From NCBI GenBank assembly GCA_003141795.1, contig PLNO01000178.1, positions 502 through 15,511 of the forward strand: a stretch of DNA of 15,010 nucleotides, given 5' to 3'. The notes below the pieces were generated by a model, which did no database searches, was not told where the DNA came from, and was given only the letters and a program-made list of their open reading frames with translations. Each line of letters begins with the position of its first letter. Position 1 is the stretch's first letter. The position numbers and the translations under genes are program-made. Origin of the DNA: Spirochaetaceae bacterium (lineage in GTDB: Bacteria > Spirochaetota > Spirochaetia > SZUA-6 > Fen-1364). Positions 7,037-14,264 of the stretch are shown here, piece by piece.

Positions 7037-7043
7037 GAGGGCG

Positions 7044-8243
7044 ATGGCAACGACGACGAATGCGTTACAGGATCTCCTGGATTGCCCCGCTGCCGAGCGG
7101 GAGGCCCGAGGCTATGGCAACACCGCAGCGGAGATTGCAAGCCAGCCCGCCGTGTGGCGGAAGACCCTCAAAGTCGTGATGAGCGCATTCCCCGCGCTCA
7201 CCTCCTTCTGCGCAAAATCCCCCCGACTTCTCGTTACCGGGGCGGGCAGCTCCTACTATGCAGCGCTCAGCGTCGTTCCTCTTCTCCGGCATTCCTACGG
7301 ATGCGTAGAGGCGATCCCCTCCACGGAGATCCTCATGGATCCCGACTCGTCCCTGCCCGAGGAAGAGTTCATCCTCGTTTCCCTTGCACGTTCGGGCGAC
7401 AGCCCCGAGGGGAACGCCGTTTTCGAGCTGGCCGAAAAGCTGAGGCCGGGTCGTGTCAAGCAGCTGGTCATCACGTGCAACAGGGACGGGGAGCTCGCCC
7501 GCCTGGCGGATTCGCGCGGCTCCCGTGGCTACAAGCTGCTCCTTCCGGAGGAAAGCAACGACAAGAGTCTCGCCATGACCGCGTCGTTCAGCTCGTTGAC
7601 GATCGCCGGTTACGCCCTGGGGTTTCTCCGATCGCCTGAGGAGTACAGGGATGGGGTCGAAGGCCTCGCACGGGGGGCGGAGGTTCTTCTCGCCGCCGGT
7701 TCCACTCTTGCTCATGGAATCGCCCGAGAAGGCTTTGGCCGCATGTTCTTCCTCGGCTCACGCCCCTACCTGGGGGGGGTGATGGAGGCGCAGCTGAAGG
7801 TACAGGAATTGAGCGGCGGATCCGTCATCGCGAAAGCGGAAGATACCCTCGGGTTCCGGCACGGGTTCATGGCTGCGGTTGACGCGAACAGCCTGATCGT
7901 CCTCGCTCTGTCGCGGGATCGCTGCCGGCACCTCTACGAGATGGATCTCCTGGCCGAGATACGCCAGAAGGGTCTCGGCGGAAAGTGCGTCGCCGTGACG
8001 GGAGGGGGAAACGCATCGGAACTTCGGGACGTCGCGGCTCTGACGGACGCGCAGTTCGACTACGGACTTTCTCCTTCCGTGACCGATCAGATCCAGGCAC
8101 CTCTGGTTGCCTTGACGGGACAACTCATCGGTGTCTTCCTTTCTTTGAACGCCGGTCTTCGGCCCGACAATCCGTCGCCTTCCGGCGTTATCAACAGGGT
8201 GGTGCAGGGCGTCCGCATCCATCCCCGTGAGGCCTGCTCGTGA
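7044..8243 (+). CDS. agaS: AgaS-type SIS-domain sugar-phosphate isomerase/deaminase
   Basis: 399 residues from ATG 7044, with GAGG (7037-7040) close upstream. An in-frame TTG at 7014 sits inside the promoter and is rejected. Two SIS modules are visible. The first starts with LLVTGAGSSYYAALS (residues 62-76) and LARSGDSPEG (114-123), the phosphosugar-binding Ser-rich loops. The second covers about 225-360, with the TLGFRHGFM segment common to GlmS-type isomerases. The C-terminus PSPSGVINRVVQGVRIHP closely resembles my memory of E. coli AgaS. AgaS converts galactosamine-6-phosphate to tagatose-6-phosphate plus ammonia; relatives act on other ketose/aldose phosphates. It is cytoplasmic and heads the catabolic operon, overlapping the next start by four bases (GTGA). 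Confidence 0.86.
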   Translation: MATTTNALQDLLDCPAAEREARGYGNTAAEIASQPAVWRKTLKVVMSAFPALTSFCAKSPRLLVTGAGSSYYAALSVVPLLRHSYGCVEAIPSTEILMDPDSSLPEEEFILVSLARSGDSPEGNAVFELAEKLRPGRVKQLVITCNRDGELARLADSRGSRGYKLLLPEESNDKSLAMTASFSSLTIAGYALGFLRSPEEYRDGVEGLARGAEVLLAAGSTLAHGIAREGFGRMFFLGSRPYLGGVMEAQLKVQELSGGSVIAKAEDTLGFRHGFMAAVDANSLIVLALSRDRCRHLYEMDLLAEIRQKGLGGKCVAVTGGGNASELRDVAALTDAQFDYGLSPSVTDQIQAPLVALTGQLIGVFLSLNAGLRPDNPSPSGVINRVVQGVRIHPREACS

Positions 8244-9553
8244 CGGATGTCTTCTCCCGGTTGTGGGAGAACAGATCCAGTGGAGCCGCAGCCGGGCTCT
8301 GTTCCGTCTGCAGTTCTCATCCCCTGGTCATAGAGGCCGCAGTGCGACTGGCCGGTCGTGAGGGAAAGCCTTTCCTCATCGAAGCGACGGCGAACCAGGT
8401 GAACCAGTACGGCGGCTACACGGGCCTCGTCCCGGACGATTTCGTCGCGCTGGTGAATCGACTGTGCACGCACTACGACGTGGATCCGGGGCTGGTTGTC
8501 CTCGGAGGCGATCACCTCGGACCTTATCCCTGGCGCGGCATGCCGGCGGAACACGCCATGCTCGAGGCGGAGCGGCTCGTCCGCCTGTTCGTCCGCGCTG
8601 GCGCCAGAAAGATCCACCTCGACGCGAGCATGCCTCTTGCCGGTGACTCCGGTACGGCGCTGGATCGCGGGGTTGCCGCTTCGCGTGCCGTCGGGCTGTG
8701 CCGTGCCGCAGAGGAAGAATCGCGCCTCTGTGGGAATATTCCGCCCGTGTACGTCATTGGAACCGAAGTACCCGTGCCCGGCGGCGAGGCCACCGCGGGA
8801 GCTGCGGGAACCGCGCCCGTCCCGACCCGACCCGAGGATTTCCGCGAAACGGTATCGCTGCATAGACAGCTCTTCCACGAGGCGGGGCTTGAAGATGCGT
8901 GGAGCAGGGTCATTGCCGTCGTCGTTCAGCCGGGGATCGACTTCGATGCTCTGACGATCCATCCGTACCGTCCGGATCCGGCCGCGCGCCTCGTTCGAGC
9001 GCTTGCAGAGGTCCCGGGTCTGGTGTTCGAGGGGCATTCCACCGACTATCAATCCACGAGCGCCCTTCGCGCACTCGTGGAAGACGGATTCGCGATTCTC
9101 AAGGTGGGGCCAGAGCTCACCTTCACGCTCCGCGAAGCGCTCTTCGGCCTCGACGCGATCGAGGAGGCGCTTTCCGATGGGAGCGCGGGTGCTTCCCGTC
9201 TGAGGGCAACGGTCCTCAAAGCGATGCGGGAGAAACCGCAGAGCTGGAAGGGATACTACCCCGAGGGCGATCTCCTCCCGTTCTGCATGATCTACGGATA
9301 CTCCGACCGCATGCGCTACTACTGGGACGAACCGGGCGTGGCGGGTGGTGTGCAGAAACTGCTCGGTAGACTCGACCGGGTGGTGATCCCACCGCAGCTG
9401 ATCAGCCAGTTCGTTCCCCATCTCGGGCCCGTCGAGGACCTGACGCAGGCGGCCCGTTCGCCGAAGGAGCTTTTGCTCGGCGCCATCGAAGCCCGTCTTG
9501 ACCGTTACCTCAGTGCGTGCACGCCATCGCGGAAGGCGGAGGACCTGGCATGA
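8240..9553 (+). CDS. kbaZ: KbaZ/GatZ family protein: tagatose-1,6-bisphosphate aldolase accessory subunit or tagatose-6-phosphate 4-epimerase
   Basis: 437 residues (E. coli GatZ and KbaZ are about 420-426). The GTG start overlaps the agaS stop. Family landmarks appear in order: IEATANQVNQYGGYTG near residues 48-63, GGDHLGPYPW at 89-98, KIHLDASM near 124-131, IGTEVPVPGGE near 172-182, FEGHSTDYQ near 264-272, and WKGYY in the last third. The TIM-barrel metal-site residues (Asp91, His92, Glu and His later) look intact. In E. coli the protein stabilises the catalytic aldolase KbaY/GatY, but no such partner is encoded in this window. Stand-alone GatZ homologues have been reported as D-tagatose-6-phosphate 4-epimerases (EC 5.1.3.40, recalled from memory). 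That activity would need no partner. The family call is firm; the exact activity is open. Confidence 0.88.
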   Translation: MTDVFSRLWENRSSGAAAGLCSVCSSHPLVIEAAVRLAGREGKPFLIEATANQVNQYGGYTGLVPDDFVALVNRLCTHYDVDPGLVVLGGDHLGPYPWRGMPAEHAMLEAERLVRLFVRAGARKIHLDASMPLAGDSGTALDRGVAASRAVGLCRAAEEESRLCGNIPPVYVIGTEVPVPGGEATAGAAGTAPVPTRPEDFRETVSLHRQLFHEAGLEDAWSRVIAVVVQPGIDFDALTIHPYRPDPAARLVRALAEVPGLVFEGHSTDYQSTSALRALVEDGFAILKVGPELTFTLREALFGLDAIEEALSDGSAGASRLRATVLKAMREKPQSWKGYYPEGDLLPFCMIYGYSDRMRYYWDEPGVAGGVQKLLGRLDRVVIPPQLISQFVPHLGPVEDLTQAARSPKELLLGAIEARLDRYLSACTPSRKAEDLA

Positions 9554-10449
9554 AACTTCTCGTCGCGGGAGACGCGAACATCGATTTCCAGATGACGGGG
9601 CTCGCCTCCCTTCCCCAGACGGACAAGGAGGTCATGTGCGACGGGTTCTCCGCCTCGATCGGCGGGTCGTCGACGATTTGCGCCGCAGCTTATTCTTCCC
9701 TGGGCGGGCAGGTGGAGTTCTGCGGCCTCCTGGGAGACGACGAGAACGGCAGGCTTATGGAGCGGATGCTCCGTCGGGCGGGTGTGGGGCTCGATCTTCT
9801 GCACTTCACGGGCGAGTGCGCTACCGGGGTGACGGTCAACCTCGTGTTCGGTTCGACCCGAACTCAGATCACGTATCCCGGTACGCTCAGGCTAGTCGAC
9901 GAAGCAGACGCCGTGGTGAGGGAGTTGGGGCGGTTCGGGCATCTTCACCTCGGAGGTCTCTATCCGCTGGAGAGGTTTCTCCCCCGGGTCACCGAGGTCC
10001 TCGAGGCGGCGCGCACCGCGGGTGTGACGACATCGCTTACCACGCAGTGGGACCCCCGGCAGGAATGGAAACACCTCGCCGACTGGCTGCCCCTCCTCAG
10101 CTACCTGTTCGTGAACGAGGATGAAGCCCTTTCGATCACCCGACGCACGTTCGTCGATGATGCCTGGAAGGATCTGGCAGCCCGTACTGCCTGTCCCCTC
10201 ATCACGCTGGGCGCCGCGGGGGCTTTCGCCTCCGGACATCGTGTCCAGGGATTTTCCGTGCCGGTCCGGGATACCACCGGTGCGGGTGACAGCTTCGCCG
10301 CCGGTCTCCTCTTCGCTACCAAGGAGAAACACCTGCCGCTCGAAGAGGCGGTCCGGTATGGCTGCGCCGCGGGTGCGCTCTGCTGCACCTACACGGGCGG
10401 TGTGAGCCCGGAGCTCAGCGATGCACATGTGGCAGGGCTTCTTTCATGA
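9550..10449 (+). CDS. PfkB-family carbohydrate kinase
   Basis: 299 residues from ATG 9550, overlapping the kbaZ stop (ATGA), with GGAGG at 9538-9542 seven bases upstream. The N-terminus MKLLVAGDANIDF and the GGSSTICAAAYSSLGG stretch (about residues 38-53) fit the sugar-binding part of ribokinase/PfkB enzymes. The C-terminal signature DTTGAGDSFAAGLL starts at Asp241, with catalytic base Asp247. It phosphorylates a sugar or sugar phosphate with ATP in the cytoplasm. By context it is a tagatose-6-phosphate 1-kinase if the KbaZ protein works with an aldolase, or a 6-kinase for the imported sugar if KbaZ is an epimerase. Specificity cannot be read from motifs. It is the only kinase in the locus. 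About 56 bases separate it from the binding-protein gene. Confidence 0.87.
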   Translation: MKLLVAGDANIDFQMTGLASLPQTDKEVMCDGFSASIGGSSTICAAAYSSLGGQVEFCGLLGDDENGRLMERMLRRAGVGLDLLHFTGECATGVTVNLVFGSTRTQITYPGTLRLVDEADAVVRELGRFGHLHLGGLYPLERFLPRVTEVLEAARTAGVTTSLTTQWDPRQEWKHLADWLPLLSYLFVNEDEALSITRRTFVDDAWKDLAARTACPLITLGAAGAFASGHRVQGFSVPVRDTTGAGDSFAAGLLFATKEKHLPLEEAVRYGCAAGALCCTYTGGVSPELSDAHVAGLLS

Positions 10450-10505
10450 CGATGTGCGCTGTATGGGCGCAACGCGTAACTCGAATCCGTGCGAAGGAGG
10501 GTTGT

Positions 10506-11756
10506 ATGAAGCACCGTTTCCTGCTTTCCGTGGTCTTCCTGCTTGCCTGCGCCTCGTTGTTCGCGCAGGAATCCATCACCGTCATCTTTCCCAAACATGA
10601 GGCGGACCTTTCGGGCGCTTTCGCTTCGCGGGTGAAAGAGTTCGAAGCGAGCTCCAAGATAAAGGTCAACCTCATCCAGATGGGGTGGGATGACGTCAAC
10701 AACAAGCTCACCGCAGAAATGGCAAGCGGTGGCAGCGCCTATGATGTCGTTGAGTTCGACAACGGCAATGTCGCGGCCTGGCTCGGCGCCGGTTGGGTGG
10801 AGCCGCTGGACAGTTACATGCCGAAGGGCTACACCAACGGCATGATCCCCGGGCTCGTGGATCTTTTCACCGGCGCGGATGGGAAGCTGTACGGGATCGT
10901 CTGGAACAACGATACCCGCTTCTTCTTCTACAACGCAGGCATGCTGAAAAAGGCCGGCATCGCGAACCCGCCGCGCACATGGGACGAGCTCGTTTCGCAG
11001 AGCAAGACGCTCATGAGCAAGGGCATCGCGAAGTTCGGAATGGCGGGTTTCTGGAAAGCCGAGTGGGCGCTCGCTAACGACTTCCATTTCTACGCGTACA
11101 CCTACGGCGGCAAGATCGTCGACAAGCAGGGCAACATCCTCTTCAACACGGACCCGAACACCCTGGCAGCGGCCCAGGAGATGGTGAAGATGCTCAAGGA
11201 AGGGGTCGTGGACCCCGCTTCCCTCACCTACGACCAGGAAGCGGTCAACAACATCTTCCTCAAGGGAGACGTGGCATTCCTCAGCCAGGGCATACCGGGG
11301 ATCATGGCATACGCGCAGGATCCGGCCCGTTCCAAGGTGATCGGGCAGGTCAAGGTCGGCCTCGTGCCCGGCGGCAAGGCCGGTATGAGCGCGGCGCTCA
11401 CCCTCCCCGAGGCGTACGCCATACCCAAGGGCTCGACGAACAAGGCCAATGCCTGGAAGTTCATCGAATTCATGACCAGCAGGGAGACGAACAAGAAGCT
11501 CGCGCAGCAGATCGGAATCCTTCCCATCTGGAGCGGCCAGTATACCGACTCGGATCTCGTGAAACTCTACCCCTACTGGGCCGACTTCTCCCGGCAGATG
11601 GCGACCGCCAAGGGCCTGGCCGTACTGACGTGGTACAACAACTTCGTCGACGTCTGCATTCCCGAGACGCAGAAGATGCTCTCCGGCAAGCTCACGCCGA
11701 AGGATGCATTGAACGAAATGGCGGGATTGCTCAAGGACTACGCGGGCAAGCCATAG
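10506..11756 (+). CDS. Sugar ABC transporter substrate-binding protein (extracellular family 1)
   Basis: 416 residues from ATG 10506, with the strongest ribosome site in the window (AAGGAGG, 10494-10500, spacing five). A frame extension upstream to 10446 is rejected because of this site and the signal sequence. Residues 1-20 (MKHRFLLSVVFLLACASLFA) form a signal peptide, probably cleaved before Gln21. LLAC at 12-15 could also be read as a short lipobox. The mature protein has SBP_bac_1 features: KVNLIQMGWDDVNNKL after strand 1, AYDVVEFDNGNVAAWLGAGWVEPLD, a YNAGMLKKAGI segment with PRTWDEL, and a C-terminal AWKFIEFMTS helix. These are typical of CUT1 transporters for oligosaccharides, sugars or polyols. 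It captures the substrate in the periplasm for the two permeases downstream. The ligand is inferred only from neighbours (amino sugar or galactose-type). Confidence 0.88.
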   Translation: MKHRFLLSVVFLLACASLFAQESITVIFPKHEADLSGAFASRVKEFEASSKIKVNLIQMGWDDVNNKLTAEMASGGSAYDVVEFDNGNVAAWLGAGWVEPLDSYMPKGYTNGMIPGLVDLFTGADGKLYGIVWNNDTRFFFYNAGMLKKAGIANPPRTWDELVSQSKTLMSKGIAKFGMAGFWKAEWALANDFHFYAYTYGGKIVDKQGNILFNTDPNTLAAAQEMVKMLKEGVVDPASLTYDQEAVNNIFLKGDVAFLSQGIPGIMAYAQDPARSKVIGQVKVGLVPGGKAGMSAALTLPEAYAIPKGSTNKANAWKFIEFMTSRETNKKLAQQIGILPIWSGQYTDSDLVKLYPYWADFSRQMATAKGLAVLTWYNNFVDVCIPETQKMLSGKLTPKDALNEMAGLLKDYAGKP

Positions 11757-11773
11757 CATGACCTCGATTTGAA

Positions 11774-11809
11774 GGGGAGGGGCGGGCACGTCGTGTCCGC
11801 CCCCTCCTC
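11774..11809 (+). promoter_or_regulatory. Strong GC-rich hairpin between binding-protein and permease genes
   Basis: GAGGGGCGGGCAC (11777-11789) pairs with GTGTCCGCCCCCTC (11793-11806) around a three-base loop, with one bulged C and one G-U pair. The stem extends outward to about 11774 and 11809. No T-run follows, so it is probably not a full terminator. In binding-protein operons such hairpins protect the upstream mRNA from 3' exonucleases or thin transcription, giving more binding protein than permease. Confidence 0.65.
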
Positions 11810-11845
11810 GCCACCCCTATGCCCTCGAGTCCGTGCGGAGCAAAT

Positions 11846-12754
11846 ATGGCGATTCGTCTCTTCAATCCGCTGACGATGGATGAGCCTCGGAAGCTCGGGA
11901 TCACACTGGTGATGCCGTCACTCATCATCGTTTTCGGTTTTCTGCTTCTTCCCTTTCTCTATTCCCTCGTCCTGAGCCTCATGAACTACGATCTTGCACG
12001 GCCGAAGGGCAACGGCTTCATAGGTCTGGGAAATTATATCCATCTGACGCAGGACAAGTACTTCCTGAACTCCGTGGTCGTGACGCTCGTGTTCAGTTTC
12101 GCCTCCGTGATCCTCGAGATCATTCTGGGCGTCGCGATCGCCCTGGTGATGAACCAGGACTTCAAGGGCAGGGGAATCCTGCGTGCGCTCATCATCATCC
12201 CCTGGGCGCTCCCCTCGATCGTGAACGCCTCCATGTGGAGCTGGATCTTCAATGCGAACTACGGCGCTCTCAACGCCCTGCTCTCGCAGCTGGGGATCCT
12301 GCACGCCTACAGGCCGTGGATCGCCGACCCAACCTGGGCCATGGTTCTTCTCATCCTTACCAATGTCTGGAAGGAGACACCGTTCACCGTCATCATGGTC
12401 CTTGCCGCCCTGCAGGGGATCCCTACGCATCTGCGCGAGGCTGCCGTCATGGATGGAGCGGGGGCGGTGCGCAGATTCATCCATGTCGTTCTGCCCATGA
12501 TCGCGCAGATCGTCATGATCTGCGGGCTTCTGCAGGTGGTATGGAGCCTCTTGCACACTTTCGAGCTGGTGTACGTCATCACGCGGGGGGGACCGTTCAA
12601 CTCCACCGACATCATCCCGATGAGGATCTACTGGCAGACGTTCAAGGGGCTGCGCTTCGGGTACGGGGCTGCGATGGCATACCTTGCGGCCATCGCGCTT
12701 CTGATACCTGCGGTCTTCTACATACGCTCAGCGTACAAGACCACGGTCGAGTGA
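11846..12754 (+). CDS. Sugar ABC transporter permease, CUT1 MalF/UgpA-type
   Basis: 302 residues from ATG 11846, with CGGAG at 11836-11840 five bases upstream. An earlier in-frame ATG (11819) lies next to the hairpin and has no ribosome site. Six hydrophobic segments are visible, beginning with LVMPSLIIVFGFLLLPFLYS after a short cytoplasmic lead. The EAA loop (HLREAAVMDGAGAVRRF, then HVVLPMIAQ) falls near residues 196-218, where the ATPase docks. LFTI/LILT-type helix pairs and the GGPFNSTD segment near the end are common in MalF/UgpA-type permeases. It pairs with the next gene product to form the channel. No ATPase gene is in the operon. The gap to the second permease is ten bases. Confidence 0.88.
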   Translation: MAIRLFNPLTMDEPRKLGITLVMPSLIIVFGFLLLPFLYSLVLSLMNYDLARPKGNGFIGLGNYIHLTQDKYFLNSVVVTLVFSFASVILEIILGVAIALVMNQDFKGRGILRALIIIPWALPSIVNASMWSWIFNANYGALNALLSQLGILHAYRPWIADPTWAMVLLILTNVWKETPFTVIMVLAALQGIPTHLREAAVMDGAGAVRRFIHVVLPMIAQIVMICGLLQVVWSLLHTFELVYVITRGGPFNSTDIIPMRIYWQTFKGLRFGYGAAMAYLAAIALLIPAVFYIRSAYKTTVE

Positions 12755-12764
12755 GGGGAGAGCG

Positions 12765-13628
12765 ATGAGGTTCGTGTTCAGGCGTTTCACCTTTCGCGTC
12801 TTCCTCTACGCCGCGGCGCTGCTCATTGCCGTATGGGTTCTGGCACCCTATGCGTGGCTCATCATCTCCTCGATATCCACCAAGATCGATCTGCTGAATG
12901 TCCCTTTGAAGTGGATCCCCTCCCGGCCGACCCTGGAGAACTATAGGAGCCTTTTCGCCGACGGGCAGAGCGCGCTGAGCCAGGGCATGAGCTTCTTCTC
13001 CCGGTCCATGCTGAACTCGGTCATAGTGACATTCTCTTCAATGGCGATCTGCATGTTTTTCGGCGTGTTCACCGCCTACGCCGTGGCGCGCCTCAGCTTC
13101 CCCGGAAGGAAGTTCTACCTCATGATGCTCATGGGCAGCTACATGATGCCGCCCATCGCCATCGTCATCCCTGGATACATCATCCTCAAGAGCCTGCATT
13201 TGCTCGATTCCCAGGTGGGCCTGGCGCTCGTGAATATCACCTTCATCCTGCCCCTCGTGGTCTGGATCATGCGCGGCTTCTTCCTGAGCATCCCCCTGGA
13301 GCTCGAGGAGGCGGCCCGGATCGACGGCTCTTCCCGTCTCGGAGCCCTGCTGCGCATCATTCTGCCTCTCTCAGTGCCGGGGCTCGTGAGTGCAGGCGTC
13401 TTCTGCTTCATCGCCTCATGGAACGAGTACTTCTACGCTTTCCTCTACACCTCCATGCGTGCCCGAACATTGCCGGTACTGATAGGGGAGTTCACGACGA
13501 AGGTCGGTACTGATTACCTGAAGATGGCAGCGGCCGGTGTTGTCGCGAGCGCGCCCCCCGTGCTCCTGGCCCTGATCTTTCAGCGCTTCCTGATCCGGGG
13601 TCTCACCGAGGGGGCCGTGAAGGGGTGA
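12765..13628 (+). CDS. Sugar ABC transporter permease, CUT1 MalG/UgpE-type
   Basis: 287 residues from ATG 12765, with AGGGGAG at 12754-12760 four bases upstream. The protein opens with one hydrophobic helix (AALLIAVWVLAPYAWLIISS). A periplasmic loop containing KWIPSRPTLENYRSLF follows, a conserved feature of MalG-type permeases. Five more helices and an EAA loop (ELEEAARIDGSSRLGAL, then RIILPLSVPGLV) come after it. SWNEYFYAFLYT in the fifth helix region is also typical. The C-terminus ends GLTEGAVKG, a usual MalG-family ending. It forms the second half of the translocation pore. It is the last gene of the operon; 24 bases separate it from the convergent hypothetical gene, and no T-tailed terminator is seen there. 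Confidence 0.9.
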   Translation: MRFVFRRFTFRVFLYAAALLIAVWVLAPYAWLIISSISTKIDLLNVPLKWIPSRPTLENYRSLFADGQSALSQGMSFFSRSMLNSVIVTFSSMAICMFFGVFTAYAVARLSFPGRKFYLMMLMGSYMMPPIAIVIPGYIILKSLHLLDSQVGLALVNITFILPLVVWIMRGFFLSIPLELEEAARIDGSSRLGALLRIILPLSVPGLVSAGVFCFIASWNEYFYAFLYTSMRARTLPVLIGEFTTKVGTDYLKMAAAGVVASAPPVLLALIFQRFLIRGLTEGAVKG

Positions 13629-13652
13629 TCGCCGGCGGCCGCGAGCTGTCGT

Positions 13653-14084
13653 CTATTCCCAGCTGATCTTGAAGCCGCTGCTCCCGATCTCGATGGTCGG
13701 CGGCCTGCGCCGTGTGAGGATTGCAACTGCGGTCATCCCGCCGCTGAGGACGCAGACGGCGCCGCCACCGACGAGGAGACCGAGCTTGCTCGTGGGCTCG
13801 GGATCGAGGAAGGCGATGACGACCATCATCACCCCTGCGGCGCTCACACCGACTGCGACACCGACCGCCGCCCAATCGTGCACCGAGAGGCCCGCCTTGA
13901 TCCCCATTGCCACGAGTGACTGGCTCTTCGGATCGATGCCCACGTGGGCGTCGTCCACCAGGAGGATCGGCAGCCGGTCCCGGTAGGCCTTTGCAAGCCG
14001 CTCGAACCACCCGGGCTGGCTCGTGCGGATGGTGGGTTCATCATCAACGCTCTTCTCAGGCGTGCGCAACCACGGAAGCTTCAT
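13653..14084 (-). CDS. Small two-helix membrane protein of unknown function
   Basis: 143 residues from ATG 14084-14082; the frame is open further upstream, but those residues look non-coding. I do not recognise the family. The N-terminal 65 residues are soluble and charged, with LAKAYRDRLPILLVDDAHVGIDP at 30-52. Two hydrophobic segments follow at about 72-93 and 101-123, joined by a short acidic/Pro turn (DPEPTSK). A basic TRRRPP patch and a short IEIGSSGFKISWE tail (131-143) end the protein. The layout suggests an inner-membrane hairpin with both ends in the cytoplasm (positive-inside TRRR). The only ribosome-like AAAGGA is 13 bases from ATG, and a possible promoter sits closer. It diverges from the PAS protein and converges with the sugar operon, so it is probably its own transcription unit. 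Confidence 0.65.
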   Translation of the reverse strand: MKLPWLRTPEKSVDDEPTIRTSQPGWFERLAKAYRDRLPILLVDDAHVGIDPKSQSLVAMGIKAGLSVHDWAAVGVAVGVSAAGVMMVVIAFLDPEPTSKLGLLVGGGAVCVLSGGMTAVAILTRRRPPTIEIGSSGFKISWE

Positions 14085-14091
14085 AGCGCTT

Positions 14092-14120
14092 ATAGTATCC
14101 TTTGTTTCGTGCTCCGTCAC
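14092..14120 (-). promoter_or_regulatory. Possible promoter of the two-helix protein gene
   Basis: On the minus strand GTGACG (14120-14115), a 17-bp spacer and TACTAT (14097-14092) match the housekeeping consensus at four of six positions each. If used, transcription would start within a few bases of ATG 14084, giving an almost leaderless mRNA. Confidence 0.3.
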
Positions 14121-14210
14121 CTCGGTCCATGCGCCCCCTACACATCCAGAGTCTAAGCGCCATCGGCGCCATGGCACCTCCGTCGTTATATATGACACCC
14201 CTCAATTCCC

Positions 14211-14239
14211 TTGACATCCACTATGGGCGGATCGATAAT
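14211..14239 (+). promoter_or_regulatory. Near-consensus sigma-70-type promoter of the PAS protein gene
   Basis: A perfect TTGACA at 14211-14216 is followed by a 17-bp spacer and GATAAT at 14234-14239, 11 of 12 consensus bases. Transcription should begin near 14246, leaving about 19 bases of leader that include the GGGAGG ribosome site (14254-14259). It is the best promoter in the window. Confidence 0.75.
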
Positions 14240-14264
14240 TGGAGAAGCGTGCCGGGAGGCGCTC

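Noticed and set aside
7014..7043. TTG start for agaS ten codons upstream
   Set aside because: It overlaps the promoter region and lacks a ribosome site; ATG 7044 is preceded by GAGG.
8087..9421. 444-codon open frame on the minus strand across kbaZ
   Set aside because: Antisense to strong kbaZ homology; long antisense frames are expected in GC-rich DNA and this one shows no recognisable motif.
10389..11789. 466-codon open frame on the minus strand across the binding-protein gene
   Set aside because: Antisense to a clearly coding gene with signal peptide and ribosome site; composition is a shadow of its codons.
13629..13652. GCCGGC and GCGGCCGC palindromes after the last permease as a terminator
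   Set aside because: They are short self-complementary GC runs with no adjacent T-tract on either strand.
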